DNA from: a virus
IMG/VR virus record: IMGVR_UViG_3300020215_000096
Coordinates: 1 to 38,755 of that record
Length of the DNA: 38,755 nt
Strand: one strand, 5' to 3'
The notes under the pieces were generated by a model. The model was not told the origin of the DNA. It made no database searches and was given only the letters and a program-made list of their open reading frames with translations. This document shows, in pieces, positions 1 to 6,605 of this stretch. Made by a program: the position numbers and the translations under genes. How positions within the stretch are numbered: position 1 is the first letter of the stretch; every line of letters begins with the position of its first letter.

Positions 1-11
1 CGTTTCGCATC

Positions 12-120
12 GGGGCCCGTAGCGGCCCCCCTGTGCTAACCCGCCCCCCGGCGGGAGGTCGGCGACGCCCGAGAACATCGGGTAGAACGGGTACGGCACA
101 CGCTGAACGTACGCTCAGCG
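12..120. terminator. Group of three hairpins beyond the leftward operon
   Basis: Three short inverted repeats lie downstream of the last leftward gene. They are GGGGCC/GGCCCC with a 6-base loop (12-29), CCGCC/GGCGG with a 4-base loop (41-54), and CGCTGA/TCAGCG around ACGTACGC (101-120). None has a run of T, so they are not textbook rho-independent terminators. Their position after the operon makes a transcription stop the simplest reading, but an operator role for the 101-120 dyad is possible. Confidence 0.35.
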
Positions 121-146
121 GTTCAGGCACAGCAAATTTGGCTGAC

Positions 147-245
147 TCAGCCGATCTGGCCCGCGCAGGGGCTCATGTAGAGCAGGGCTGCCGCGACGAG
201 CGCGTAGACGAAGATGACGGCGGCCTCGCGTTCGCGCTCTCCCAT
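147..245 (-). CDS. Small single-pass membrane protein (32 aa)
   Basis: A 32-residue reading frame starts at ATG 245-243, five bases after the stop of the upstream gene, and ends in TGA. The protein starts with a charged stretch (MGEREREA) followed by one hydrophobic segment (about residues 8-24). This is the layout of a tiny inner-membrane protein. It would be the last gene of the leftward operon. No family is recognised. The tight spacing and clear charge/hydrophobic pattern support it, but the small size leaves real doubt. Confidence 0.45.
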   Translation of the reverse strand: MGEREREAAVIFVYALVAAALLYMSPCAGQIG

Positions 246-249
246 ACGC

Positions 250-435
250 CTACGACCGCGCGCTCCGGCGCCCTTCTGGCACTGGCTCGCGGCACCGCTT
301 GCACAAGGCGAACGCCCCCGTCGAGCAGATGAGGCGCGGCGCGCCGTCGATGTCGTGGTTGCCGAGGAGGCATGCGACCCCGTTGCGGATATCCGCGAGG
401 AAGCGCCGGGCGCTGGCGAGGAGGCAGGCAGCCAT
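250..435 (-). CDS. Small cysteine-rich phage protein (61 aa)
   Basis: It starts at ATG 435-433, two bases after the stop of the preceding gene. The C-terminal half carries an HD pair (GNHDIDG) followed by C-x7-C-x2-C (LICSTGAFALCKRC), which could bind one zinc ion. Short phage proteins with a similar 'LLG.HD..G.P...C......C..C' pattern are common in early regions of phages of high-G+C hosts, and none has a known function. I infer a small zinc protein translated by coupling to the membrane-protein gene before it. Confidence 0.6.
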   Translation of the reverse strand: MAACLLASARRFLADIRNGVACLLGNHDIDGAPRLICSTGAFALCKRCREPVPEGRRSARS

Positions 436-437
436 CG

Positions 438-848
438 TCAGGCCGCCGTGCTGCGGGCGTTCCCGGCCCGGCCGGCGAGGATCTCGAAGATGTTGTCCCG
501 GTAGAACCGGCCGCCGGCGGAGAGTGCAAAGAGGCCGGCGAGGCAGTATGCGATCGGCAACAGCGGGCCGAGCACGAAGTGCTGCGAGAACGTGTGCCCG
601 TCGATCTCGTGTCCGCGCACCCAGGACCAGCGGATGCTCTCCTCGGTGAAGACGACGACCCAGCCGCCCGAGAAGCCGTTGAATCGTCCGCGCCGGCGGT
701 CAACAAGCGTCCCCGGCCGAACAGTGTACTGGAGTACGCCGTCCTCGACGCCGGCGAAGCGGAGCTGCCCGAGCGCGACGAGGAGCAGGGCAGCGAGGAG
801 GGAGAGGACCGACTGCCCGGAAGCCCAGACATAGCCAGCAGCGCGCAT
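438..848 (-). CDS. Two-pass membrane protein (136 aa), unknown role
   Basis: The start is ATG 848-846 inside the stop of the upstream gene (TGATG overlap). A longer frame extends upstream to 1130, but that part is the shadow of the neighbouring gene. Hydrophobic segments lie at about residues 12-28 and 92-112, separated by a polar, aromatic-rich middle (residues 35-90) that would sit on one face of the membrane. No known domain is recognised. It could act in the cell envelope, for example in superinfection exclusion, but that is only inference from topology. Confidence 0.65.
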   Translation of the reverse strand: MRAAGYVWASGQSVLSLLAALLLVALGQLRFAGVEDGVLQYTVRPGTLVDRRRGRFNGFSGGWVVVFTEESIRWSWVRGHEIDGHTFSQHFVLGPLLPIAYCLAGLFALSAGGRFYRDNIFEILAGRAGNARSTAA

Positions 849-1078
849 CAGCCCTTCCTTCTTCGCGGCTGGGGGCGCTCCGGTGCCTGCCTTGGCTCGA
901 CCGGCACCCGGATCGGGCGCGGGAGCTCGAGCAGGATGACGCCGCTCGCATCCACGCCCGCGCTCGCGCTGACGGCGATCGTCTCGCCGCCCTCGAGCGT
1001 GAGCCGCACCTTCGCCTCGTCCGAGATGCCGTCGATCAGCCGGCGCAATGCCCCGGCCGTCAGTTGCTGTGTCGTCAC
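848..1078 (-). CDS. Small hypothetical protein (76 aa)
   Basis: It starts at GTG 1078-1076, overlapping the TGA of the HTH gene by four bases (GTGA). The first 55 residues alternate helix (TTQQLTAGALRRLIDGIS) and strand-like segments (KVRLTLEGGETIAVSA, SGVILLELPRP). The tail is basic and proline-rich, ending PQPRRRKG. The layout resembles a small beta-rich nucleic-acid or protein binding module, but no family is recognised. The next gene overlaps its stop, so it is almost certainly co-translated with both neighbours. Confidence 0.6.
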   Translation of the reverse strand: MTTQQLTAGALRRLIDGISDEAKVRLTLEGGETIAVSASAGVDASGVILLELPRPIRVPVEPRQAPERPQPRRRKG

Positions 1079-1284
1079 CCCGTTGCCTCCGCCTTCCCTC
1101 GCCGGCTGTTCCGGCCCGGCCCTGGCCCAAGCCCGGCCCGCTTCCGGATGCCCTGCACCGTAATCCTCTTCAGCCCCAAAGCCTCGGCGATGTCCGTGTT
1201 CGCCCAGCCCTTCCGCGCGAGCTTCACGATCTTCTCGCGCGTGTCCTCGTCCACCTGCTGCCGCTTCACCTGTCCCCGCATCAT
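1075..1284 (-). CDS. Helix-turn-helix DNA-binding protein (69 aa)
   Basis: Residues about 19-52 (IVKLARKGWANTDIAEALGL, then KRITVQGIRKRAGL) form a clear homeodomain-like or sigma-region-4-like helix-turn-helix. The recognition helix is followed by a Gly/Pro/Arg-rich tail. Two ATG codons lie in tandem at 1284-1279, directly after the TAG of the 397-aa gene. Such small HTH proteins usually act as local transcription regulators or help place terminase on DNA. Being alone in the middle of this operon, it could regulate the operon itself. The DNA target is unknown. Confidence 0.7.
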   Translation of the reverse strand: MMRGQVKRQQVDEDTREKIVKLARKGWANTDIAEALGLKRITVQGIRKRAGLGPGPGRNSRRGKAEATG

Positions 1285-2478
1285 CTACAAGCCGTCCGCG
1301 TCCTCGTGCATGGGCGCGATGCCGACGTGCTTCTCGAACGCCGGGTCCGGCCAGCCGGGGCCCATCGTGCCGCGGATCTTCGAGGCAGGGTGGTCGATGC
1401 GCACGACGCCGCTCGGCGTCGTCTCGCATTCCTCGGCGCCGGCCTCGTCGTCGAAGGACTCGGCCCTCGCTTTCCGAACCGTAACGATCCGCCCGCACAC
1501 GTTCTTGGTGACCTCGCCGTCTTCCGCGAGTGTGGCGATTTCGCCCGCGCTCAGGCTGAACATCGTCTCGAGTGGCTCGCGCGGGCCGCGCAAGTGCTCG
1601 ACCTCTTCTTCTGCGAGCAGCGCCCGGCGCTCCAGCGCATCGCGCGCCGCCGTCACGTTCTCGAGCTGCGCGTCGGCGATGCGGAGGTGCTCGCGGAGTT
1701 GCGACGCCTCCTCCCACGACTCCCGCGCGTAGCACTCCCAACACCGCAGGCCGCCGGTGCCCGCGATGACCGGCGCCGCGGGCTCGGAGCACACCAGGCA
1801 CTGAGGAGGCCCGGCCGGCCGCTGGGCCTTCCGCTCCGCCTTCAGGTGCTTTCTGCGGACGCGGAGCAGGTCTTCCATCCGCACCGGCAGAGGGAGGGTC
1901 GCGATCTCGGCGAGGATTGCGTCCACGGCGGACGCCGAGGCGCCAACAGCCATGAGGCTGTCGCGGTACGCTTCTATCGCCCGCGGCCAGGCCGTGTGCG
2001 GGTCGCCGCCCATCTCGCGCGCGAGGTCCTCGAGTTGGAGCCTGAGAGGAGGCGGCGGGGCCACACGCTTCCGCGCGGCGACGTGCGTCTCGTACTCGTC
2101 TGCCGGCAGCGCGCCGTTGGGGCCGAATCGCGTGTGCGGTTCGTGCGCGAGGCTGCGCCCGTGTTCGCCGCTCGCGCCGACGCGGTACGGCCCCGGGGCC
2201 CCCCAGAGACGAGAGGCAATCGCCCCAGCGTCTTTGCCGGTGCGTGTCCGCTCCGTGGAGACGACGCATATCGCGCCTGCGCAACAACCGCACACGCGGC
2301 CAGCCGGTGCCTCGATGCTGGAGACATAGAGCCCGTAGCTCTTGAACTTACAGAGCGGCCCAGACTCCGCGCGCCGCCCCTCATTGACGAGCCGGACGAT
2401 GGCGTGCCGCTCCTCCTCATCCAGGCCGGTCCCGCTCCACTCGATGAACTCCAGCCGCGCGCCACCGCTCTTCGACAT
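1285..2478 (-). CDS. Hypothetical protein with cysteine clusters and coiled coil (397 aa)
   Basis: This is the largest gene of the leftward operon, starting right after the stop of the HGG-type gene. The N-terminal part has a Cys group (VCGCCAGAICVV, about residues 62-73). A second group, CLVC..(about 18)..CWEC near residue 225-250, resembles a zinc ribbon. It is followed by a long heptad-like helix rich in Glu, Arg and Leu (about 255-300). The acidic C-terminal end carries no recognised motif. Zinc binding and self-association are inferred from the pattern. The family is not recognised. Confidence 0.7.
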   Translation of the reverse strand: MSKSGGARLEFIEWSGTGLDEEERHAIVRLVNEGRRAESGPLCKFKSYGLYVSSIEAPAGRVCGCCAGAICVVSTERTRTGKDAGAIASRLWGAPGPYRVGASGEHGRSLAHEPHTRFGPNGALPADEYETHVAARKRVAPPPPLRLQLEDLAREMGGDPHTAWPRAIEAYRDSLMAVGASASAVDAILAEIATLPLPVRMEDLLRVRRKHLKAERKAQRPAGPPQCLVCSEPAAPVIAGTGGLRCWECYARESWEEASQLREHLRIADAQLENVTAARDALERRALLAEEEVEHLRGPREPLETMFSLSAGEIATLAEDGEVTKNVCGRIVTVRKARAESFDDEAGAEECETTPSGVVRIDHPASKIRGTMGPGWPDPAFEKHVGIAPMHEDADGL

Positions 2479-3009
2479 CTACCGCCTCTTCTCCGCAAAC
2501 AGAGCCGCAAGCTGCCTTGCAGCCTGCTCGCGCCCGCCGCCTAACGATACCCGCGCAGCCGGGACCCGAGCCAACCCCGTTGTCCCGCTCCCGAGCTCGG
2601 GCACGATCTTCCGCAGCATCGGGTCCTCGAGAACGCTCCGCTCCTGGCGCCCGCCTCTGCCTCGCCTCCCGACGCGCCCAATCCCCCGCCGCTCGACCTC
2701 GACGAGGAAGGCCTCCTGGCTCCACTCCCCCGCCTCGACCAGCTCCCGGGCGAGCCTTCGCCGGAGGTGCTGTCGCCTCGCTCCCTCTGCGTGGTTGGCC
2801 TTCCCCTCCTCGGTCTTCGGCCCGTCCCCGCGATGGAAGCGACACCGCGGCCTCGCGCCCTTCGTCCGCACCGGCACAGGCCGCCCGGTCCAGCGGTCGT
2901 ATTCGGCCGCGCGACCGCACGGATGCCCGTCTCGGCAAACCGCTCCGCACTTGACGCGCTCCTCGTACGGAGGCAGCCGAGGCAGCCGGACCTTCTTCGA
3001 GAAGAGCAC
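2479..3009 (-). CDS. HGG-type phage zinc protein (176 aa)
   Basis: The protein has C-x3-C-x4-C (CGAVCRDGHPC, about residues 21-31), then RCRFHRGDGPKTEEGKANH (about 55-73). This matches the widespread phage pattern C...C....C / RC..HGG.STGPKT.EG. Members are often found near small terminase subunits or HNH genes and bind metal through Cys and His, but their role is not established. The start is GTG 3009-3007, one base after the preceding stop. The C-terminal half is basic and helical, ending AALFAEKRR. The variant HRGDGPKT replaces the usual HGG-STGPKT. Confidence 0.7.
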   Translation of the reverse strand: MLFSKKVRLPRLPPYEERVKCGAVCRDGHPCGRAAEYDRWTGRPVPVRTKGARPRCRFHRGDGPKTEEGKANHAEGARRQHLRRRLARELVEAGEWSQEAFLVEVERRGIGRVGRRGRGGRQERSVLEDPMLRKIVPELGSGTTGLARVPAARVSLGGGREQAARQLAALFAEKRR

Positions 3010-3010
3010 G

Positions 3011-3448
3011 TCAGCCCTCCCTGCAGCGAGGACACGAGACCTCGCTCCGGTCCCAGGTCGCCTCGAAGTCGGCGCCCGCTTGCCGCGGGTCCAAGCCGCA
3101 CATCGTCCGGTAGAGGAGGGGGTGCGAGAGATGGACTAGGCGGACGTCCTCTGCCGGCTTCGGCGAGAGCTTCTGTTCGAGCTCCCGCACATACGCGAGC
3201 AAGCGGGGGATGTCCTCGCGAGCGTGCGCGATGAACTCGCGGTCCGCCCGCCACGGCGGATACACGCCGGAGTCGGTCTCGATCACGACAGCCCGACACA
3301 GGCGTGCGAAGCCGTCGTACACGAACGCGCTGCGCTGGTCGCCGGGGAGGACGAAGCCCGCCAACATCTGGTCCTCGACCCAATCCCACGGGCCCGGCGA
3401 GGCCACGCTCGCTCGCGCCGCGATCGCTGCAAGCTCTGCCGGCGACAT
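3011..3448 (-). CDS. Ea22-like early phage protein (145 aa)
   Basis: The N-terminus (MSPAELAAIAARASVASPGPW) and the middle segment REFIAHAREDIPRLLAYVRELE match a well-known phage/actinobacterial pattern: 'L..I.AR...A.PGPW ... FIA.AR.DVP.LLA.VR.LE'. Proteins with it are often annotated Ea22-like and have no proven activity. A C-terminal CPRC adds a possible half zinc site. The ATG at 3448-3446 fits the conserved N-terminus. The gene is first in a run of eight closely spaced leftward genes and lies just below the palindrome at 3494-3509. Confidence 0.75.
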   Translation of the reverse strand: MSPAELAAIAARASVASPGPWDWVEDQMLAGFVLPGDQRSAFVYDGFARLCRAVVIETDSGVYPPWRADREFIAHAREDIPRLLAYVRELEQKLSPKPAEDVRLVHLSHPLLYRTMCGLDPRQAGADFEATWDRSEVSCPRCREG

Positions 3449-3493
3449 CCGGAGTAGTCTCTGCGCCGCATCGGACGGAGGTCAACCCAACGC

Positions 3494-3509
3494 CTGAACT
3501 TTGGTTCAG
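3494..3509. promoter_or_regulatory. Palindromic operator CTGAAC-TTTG-GTTCAG
   Basis: A perfect 6-base dyad with a 4-base centre lies between the 27-aa leader gene and the Ea22-like gene. On the minus strand it reads CTGAACCAAAGTTCAG. Its first 14 bases differ at only one position from CTGAACCAAGGTTC at 8002-8015 in the other control region. This points to a site for one shared repressor. A TTGACC hexamer follows on the minus strand (complement of 3480-3485), so a second weak leftward promoter here is possible. Confidence 0.55.
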
Positions 3510-3519
3510 CGCATCGGTG

Positions 3520-3603
3520 CTAGCGCGGGCAGACCGCGCTACAGATATGCCGCGCCTCGCCCTCCGCCTCGAGCGCGACAACCTCGGGGTCAAACGGGCG
3601 CAT
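3520..3603 (-). CDS. Small leader peptide gene (27 aa)
   Basis: ATG 3603-3601 is preceded by a near-perfect SD (GGGGAGG, with six to nine bases to the ATG) and lies about 67 bases downstream of the predicted start of the leftward transcript. The peptide begins MRPFDPEVVALEAEGEA and ends HICSAVCPR. A longer frame opening at GTG 3684 would begin upstream of the predicted transcript start, so the short form is preferred. It may be a true small protein or a translated leader that controls the genes below. No homolog is recognised. Confidence 0.4.
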   Translation of the reverse strand: MRPFDPEVVALEAEGEARHICSAVCPR

Positions 3604-3676
3604 GTCTTCTACCTCCCCGCCGCCAAGACGCCGGCGCATCTCTCCGAACCACCGTGGGATCCGGGTGCCCCGCAGT

Positions 3677-3705
3677 ATTATCACAGGCCCAACGGCGCCT
3701 CTCGA
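3677..3705 (-). promoter_or_regulatory. Leftward early promoter
   Basis: On the minus strand, TCGAGA (-35, complement of 3700-3705), a 17-base spacer and GATAAT (-10, complement of 3677-3682) are in sigma-70 register. An extended TG lies before the -10. The -10 matches the consensus at five of six positions and the -35 at four of six. Transcription would start near 3670 and read through the 27-aa leader into the leftward operon. Exact start and strength are inferred. Confidence 0.5.
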
Positions 3706-3787
3706 GCTGCGCTCGCGCCGACTGCTGCGCCCTCGGAGGGGGAGGATTGCAGAGCTGCACTCTATGCTGGGCGAGTCCGTACGGAGT

Positions 3788-3810
3788 CGCGCGCGCGCGC
3801 GCGCGTACGT
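3788..3810. repeat. Alternating CG tract
   Basis: Bases 3788-3805 are an uninterrupted run of CG dinucleotides followed by TACGT, giving 23 bases of alternating purine and pyrimidine. Such tracts favour Z-DNA under negative supercoiling. It lies upstream of the leftward promoter. A structural role is inference. Confidence 0.6.
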
Positions 3811-3970
3811 CTTCGAGGGTGTCCCCCCGGGATCCGGGTCTGTTCAGTGCCTGCGCCTCGTCCTGTTCAGCCCCGCCAAGTGCCTGGAACCACAGCGTCT
3901 TGACATAATCGCCGTTCTCAGACCTTGAGGCCGGATGCCCCGTAGTCCTTAGCGTGGCGCCGCTTCGGAT

Positions 3971-3995
3971 GCCCTACTCGGGGGCCGAGTAGGGC
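3971..3995. terminator. Perfect 11-bp hairpin in the control region
   Basis: GCCCTACTCGG (3971-3981) pairs perfectly with CCGAGTAGGGC (3985-3995) around a GGG loop. The stem is very stable on either strand. There is no T run. It stands between the divergent operons, so it could insulate them from each other or serve as a protein or RNA structure site. Confidence 0.5.
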
Positions 3996-4208
3996 TGAGG
4001 CAAGAGCCCCGTTGCGCCCTTCCCCCCGCGCGGGTTGCTCGACCGATGCGCAGCGATCGAGCGATGCGTGCGCCGCGGTAGTTCGTCGGCTCGGCGAGCA
4101 CGCTCGCCTTGCCTTGCCTTGGCGGGGAGCTGAGCTCGGTGCGGCGCAGGGGAGGGCTACGCCGCAGAACGCTCGCTCCGCTCGCTCCAAGACGCCTCCC
4201 CTCCGTAG

Positions 4209-4235
4209 GTCCCCCTCCTGCCGGTAGAGGGGGAC
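4209..4235. other. 9-bp hairpin in the control region
   Basis: GTCCCCCTC (4209-4217) is perfectly complementary to GAGGGGGAC (4227-4235), with a 9-base loop. It would form in a rightward or leftward leader transcript. Another dyad, GGCGAG-CACG-CTCGCC (4093-4108), lies nearby. Function is unknown. Confidence 0.45.
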
Positions 4236-4426
4236 GAGGTCCTGGCGTACGACGTGCGCGCTCTGTGTCTCGACGGAGCCCGTGTGCTGTGCGGCGCGGG
4301 CTCCTCCCGACGTCGCCTCGGTGTGGCGACAGCCCGGTCCTGCGTCGAGTCCCCTCGACCGTGCCACAGCTCGCCCGTCGGCCGCAAAATCCCACCTGCT
4401 CGCCAGAGCAGCGCTGAACGTCCGCT

Positions 4427-4540
4427 TGTCTCGCAGAGACACAGGTGCCGCTGTCGCACCTGTCGCATCCAGCGACAAGTCGCATCGTGCGACACTTTTC
4501 AGTGTCTCGCTAGTCGCACCTGAACAAGCAATTTCGCACA
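4427..4540. promoter_or_regulatory. Cluster of palindromic operator-like sites before the rightward operon
   Basis: Four dyads are packed within about 80 bases: TGTCTC-GCA-GAGACA (4427-4441), TGTCGC-ATCCA-GCGACA (4461-4477), GTCGCA-TCG-TGCGAC (4479-4493) and GACACT-TTTC-AGTGTC (4491-4506). The hexamer TCGCAC/T recurs six times in 4454-4540 on both strands. The same half-sites recur near 7903-7982. Overlapping dyads ahead of an operon suggest repressor binding; an iteron role in replication is the alternative. No convincing -35/-10 pair could be fixed here. Confidence 0.55.
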
Positions 4541-4650
4541 CTTGCGCTTGGCCAACCGCGTGCACATGGTTGCCGCGTCCGACGATGCGGCGCCGACCGG
4601 AGCGGCAACTCCGGCCAGCGCCTAACCACCGACCGAAGGAGACTCGACCG

Positions 4651-5181
4651 ATGGCTACCTCTTCACTCTCATCCCGTAAGCGTCTGAGCAAGGCTGACCG
4701 CGAGCTCGCGCTGTTCGCATCCGCCGTCCAGGCGGAACTCGTCAGCCTGCTTACGGACGCCGACCTACCGGTCGTCCTCGACTCGCGGAACCTCGAGCAG
4801 CCGTACATTCGGCGCCTCATCGCCGAGTTCCGCGCGCTCGAGTGCTCGCCCCGAGACACCGCGGAGCGGATCGTCCAGGACGTCCAGACGCGCTACGCCT
4901 ACCGCATCAGCGGAGACATCATCGTCGACCACCCGGAGCGCAGAGACGCGTCCTACAGGCCTGTCCCGGCCGGCTCGATCTCGCCGCTGCCGCACTACAC
5001 GTTCTCCGTGCGCTCGTACGCTGAGACCGCGCTCCGCCGCATAATGGCGGGCGAGGGCGACTTCTCGAGCGAGTACGTCGGTCGCCTCCGTCTCGAGCGC
5101 CAGGACTGGCGCACGGGCCTTTGGACCACGCTCACCGAGAAGCGCCGCGACGGCCGCACCGCGCAGTGGAAGGCGGTGTAG
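4651..5181 (+). CDS. Early protein, unknown (176 aa)
   Basis: This is the first gene of the rightward operon. ATG 4651 follows a strong SD (GAAGGAGA, 4635-4642). The frame is open further upstream, but that part has shadow-like composition, so the start with the SD is chosen. The protein begins MATSSLSSRKRLSKADRELA. It has a helical N-terminal half (to about residue 85) and a C-terminal half with strands and many aromatic residues (YRPVPAGSISPLPHYTFSVR). No known family is recognised. First position in an early operon suggests a host-takeover or regulatory role. Confidence 0.75.
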   Translation: MATSSLSSRKRLSKADRELALFASAVQAELVSLLTDADLPVVLDSRNLEQPYIRRLIAEFRALECSPRDTAERIVQDVQTRYAYRISGDIIVDHPERRDASYRPVPAGSISPLPHYTFSVRSYAETALRRIMAGEGDFSSEYVGRLRLERQDWRTGLWTTLTEKRRDGRTAQWKAV

Positions 5182-5183
5182 CC

Positions 5184-5459
5184 ATGGCAACCCCCGAAGA
5201 CCTCAACCGCGAAAACGAGGCCCACATGCACGCCACGCAGATGAAGACGAAGAGGACGATGACGGTGAAGGAGGCTCTGGCGGAGCGCGCTCGCGGTGCC
5301 GCGTTCTGGCGCAGCCTCGACAAGGCGAGCCAGCACGAACTCGGCGACCAACTCGTCCTCGGGTGCGTCGATTACCTCGGGTGGTTCGAGCGGCGGCCCT
5401 CGGCGGCGTTCCTGAACGGCCTCGACGAGGCCCGGATTCTCTCGGAGATGGAGGAGTAG
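5184..5459 (+). CDS. Small helical protein (91 aa), unknown
   Basis: It begins at ATG 5184, two bases after the preceding stop, with GGAAGG upstream. The N-terminus is charged (LNRENEAHMHATQMKTKR). The rest reads as alpha helices with conserved-looking aromatic residues (AAFWRSLDKASQHELGDQLVLGCVDYLGWFERR). It ends in an acidic tail (ILSEMEE). The next gene begins three bases after its stop. The family is not recognised. Length and spacing fit a true early gene in a polycistronic unit. Confidence 0.7.
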   Translation: MATPEDLNRENEAHMHATQMKTKRTMTVKEALAERARGAAFWRSLDKASQHELGDQLVLGCVDYLGWFERRPSAAFLNGLDEARILSEMEE

Positions 5460-5462
5460 ACC

Positions 5463-5678
5463 ATGATCAGCGCAGAGAAGCTCGCAGAGCGCCTGGATGG
5501 CGCGCGGTTTGTCCGGTTCGACGCCGACAGCGGCACCGTGTTCGCCTGGAAGGGCGGGCGCACGATCAACCTCTACAGCCTCGCCGGGGGCGAGGACGTG
5601 GCCTCGATGGACTACGGCGAGGAGCCGACCCTGGAGCGCGCTCAGGCGTGCATCGAGCGGCTGCGGACGGACTACTAG
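5463..5678 (+). CDS. Small beta-rich protein (71 aa), unknown
   Basis: ATG 5463 follows the stop of the previous gene by three bases, and that gene's end (GGAGATGGAGGAG) supplies the SD. The protein starts with a helix (ISAEKLAERLDG). It then shows a strand pattern (ARFVRFDADSGTVFAWKGGRTINLYSL) and ends in a second helix (LERAQACIERLRTDY). This looks like a compact alpha/beta fold. No known domain is recognised. It is co-transcribed with its neighbours. Confidence 0.7.
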   Translation: MISAEKLAERLDGARFVRFDADSGTVFAWKGGRTINLYSLAGGEDVASMDYGEEPTLERAQACIERLRTDY

Positions 5679-5687
5679 GAGCATCGG

Positions 5688-5927
5688 ATGAACGGCAACG
5701 GCAACAACGGCAACGACATCCTGGCCCTGATCGAGCTCGGGAAGGTGATCGCCAGCGACGTGAGGACGATCGACACGCGGCTCGCCGCGCTCGCGACCAT
5801 CGTCGAGGCCGGCTTCTCGCGGGTGACCAGCCACCTCGACATCGCGGCCAAGCGGTCGGAGAACCTCGAGGCGCGCGTGATGACACTCGAGGCCCAGGTC
5901 GCGGAACTGATGAAGCGGCTCGCGTAA
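5688..5927 (+). CDS. Coiled-coil small protein (79 aa)
   Basis: It starts at ATG 5688 with a GGAG eight bases upstream. After a short Asn/Gly-rich leader (MNGNGNNGNDI) nearly the whole protein is helical with heptad spacing (IASDVRTIDTRLAALATI, SENLEARVMTLEAQVAELMK). A self-associating coiled coil is the likely fold. Similar short phage coiled coils are of unknown use. A stable hairpin follows the stop codon. Confidence 0.7.
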   Translation: MNGNGNNGNDILALIELGKVIASDVRTIDTRLAALATIVEAGFSRVTSHLDIAAKRSENLEARVMTLEAQVAELMKRLA

Positions 5928-5946
5928 GCGCGCTCCCCGTTCGCTC

Positions 5947-5972
5947 GGGCTCGCAAGGCGACTTGCGGGCCC
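5947..5972 (+). terminator. 11-bp hairpin with a GCGA tetraloop
   Basis: GGGCTCGCAAG pairs with CTTGCGGGCCC (one G-U pair in RNA) around GCGA, a GNRA-type tetraloop that stabilises RNA. It lies 20 bases after the coiled-coil gene and before the next start, in an 82-base gap. A second GC-rich dyad (GGGGC/GCCCC, about 5976-5991) follows. With no T run it may be an attenuator or an RNase-stop structure rather than a terminator. Confidence 0.5.
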
Positions 5973-6009
5973 TGTGGGGCCGGGGAGCCCCGGAAAGCAG
6001 GACGAGACC

Positions 6010-6231
6010 ATGGCGAACACGACGACGACGACGACGAAGACCCGACCGACCGGCGATGACGCGCTCTACCTCCACCGACGCGCGCGCTACGTGCTGTGCA
6101 AGTATGCGGACCCGACCGAAGGCGCGCGGATCGGGCTCACTGAGGACGAGGCCCGGGAGATCATGCGCGAGGACCCGAGCCTCATCTTCGCCGCGCCCGA
6201 GGCCGAAGCGCGGGCTTGGTTCGAGGCTTAG
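6010..6231 (+). CDS. Small hypothetical protein (73 aa)
   Basis: ATG 6010 opens a frame that starts with a run of Thr (ANTTTTTTKTRPT) encoded by ACG repeats. The rest is an alpha-helical body with RRARYVLCKY and an acidic stretch (LTEDEAREIMREDPS). A possible upstream ATG at 5974 lies inside the hairpin region and is less likely. The following gene begins eight bases after its stop. No family is recognised. Confidence 0.65.
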   Translation: MANTTTTTTKTRPTGDDALYLHRRARYVLCKYADPTEGARIGLTEDEAREIMREDPSLIFAAPEAEARAWFEA

Positions 6232-6239
6232 GCGGCGAG

Positions 6240-6605
6240 GTGGCGAACCACCGCTCACCGGATCCGGCGAAGACGAGGCGCGTCGTGCTCTATGCGTCGC
6301 GCCCCGCCTTCGAGGCCATCCGGCAGTACGCGCGGAAAAGAGGTGTGGCGATGGGCACGGCCGCCGCCGAGTTGCTGGACCGCGCGTGCGGCATCGAGCA
6401 GCGAGAGGGCGCTGAGCCGCCGATTACACCCGATCGCCCGACGTGGGCGATCGTCCCGCGCGGCACCGAGGATACGAAGGCGGCCGGCATCCAGCCCAAC
6501 GCCTTCCCCTCGCGGGAGAGGGCGCGGCTCGCGATCGAGGTCCTGTGCGAGCAGGACCCCGGTTTCTACGGCGAGCCCGACGAGTGGGAGATCGTCGGGC
6601 TCTAG
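6240..6605 (+). CDS. Ribbon-helix-helix-like protein (121 aa)
   Basis: GTG 6240 is chosen as the start because the preceding gene ends at 6231 and a GGCGGCGAGG lies just upstream. Residues about 13-48 (RRVVLYASRPAFEAIRQYAR, then GVAMGTAAAELLDRA) have the beta-alpha-alpha pattern of RHH (CopG/Arc-like) DNA-binding proteins. The C-terminal part (WAIVPRGTEDTKAAGIQPNAF..., to WEIVGL) is a separate small alpha/beta module. The DNA target is unknown. It could act on the shared palindromes of this phage, like the second RHH protein at 8031-8252. Confidence 0.65.
   Translation: MANHRSPDPAKTRRVVLYASRPAFEAIRQYARKRGVAMGTAAAELLDRACGIEQREGAEPPITPDRPTWAIVPRGTEDTKAAGIQPNAFPSRERARLAIEVLCEQDPGFYGEPDEWEIVGL

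Larger units (their letters stand above)
3604..4650. other. About 1 kb control region without convincing genes
   Basis: No reading frame here has protein-like composition together with an SD. The frames that exist are rich in Arg, Ser and Pro, typical of shadows. The stretch holds the leftward promoter, an alternating CG tract, several strong hairpins, repeats such as GCCTT and GCTCGCTCC, and a cluster of palindromic sites before the first rightward gene. Divergent early operons start on either side, so it is the main early control region and possibly an origin or packaging region. Confidence 0.6.

Noticed and set aside
848-2293. 481-codon minus frame ending at 848
   Set aside because: Only its last 76 codons (from GTG 1078) look like protein; the rest is a shadow of the 397-aa gene in another frame.
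1048-2544. Long plus-strand frame (498 codons) opposite the leftward operon
   Set aside because: Composition is Arg/Leu/Pro-rich as expected of an antisense shadow; the minus-strand genes have coupled starts, SD sequences and zinc motifs.
3520-3684. 54-aa form of the leader gene starting at GTG 3684
   Set aside because: The start lies upstream of the predicted transcript start and overlaps the -10; the ATG at 3603 has a much better SD.
3304-3908. Plus-strand frames in the control region
   Set aside because: No SD, odd composition (Arg, Pro, Ser, Cys) and conflict with the promoter and leader gene on the other strand.
3918-4859. 313-codon minus frame across the control region
   Set aside because: It overlaps the well-supported first rightward gene, has shadow-like composition and includes the hairpins and operators.
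5363-6415. 350-codon plus frame
   Set aside because: It overlaps four small genes with good starts and is Arg-rich without known motifs.
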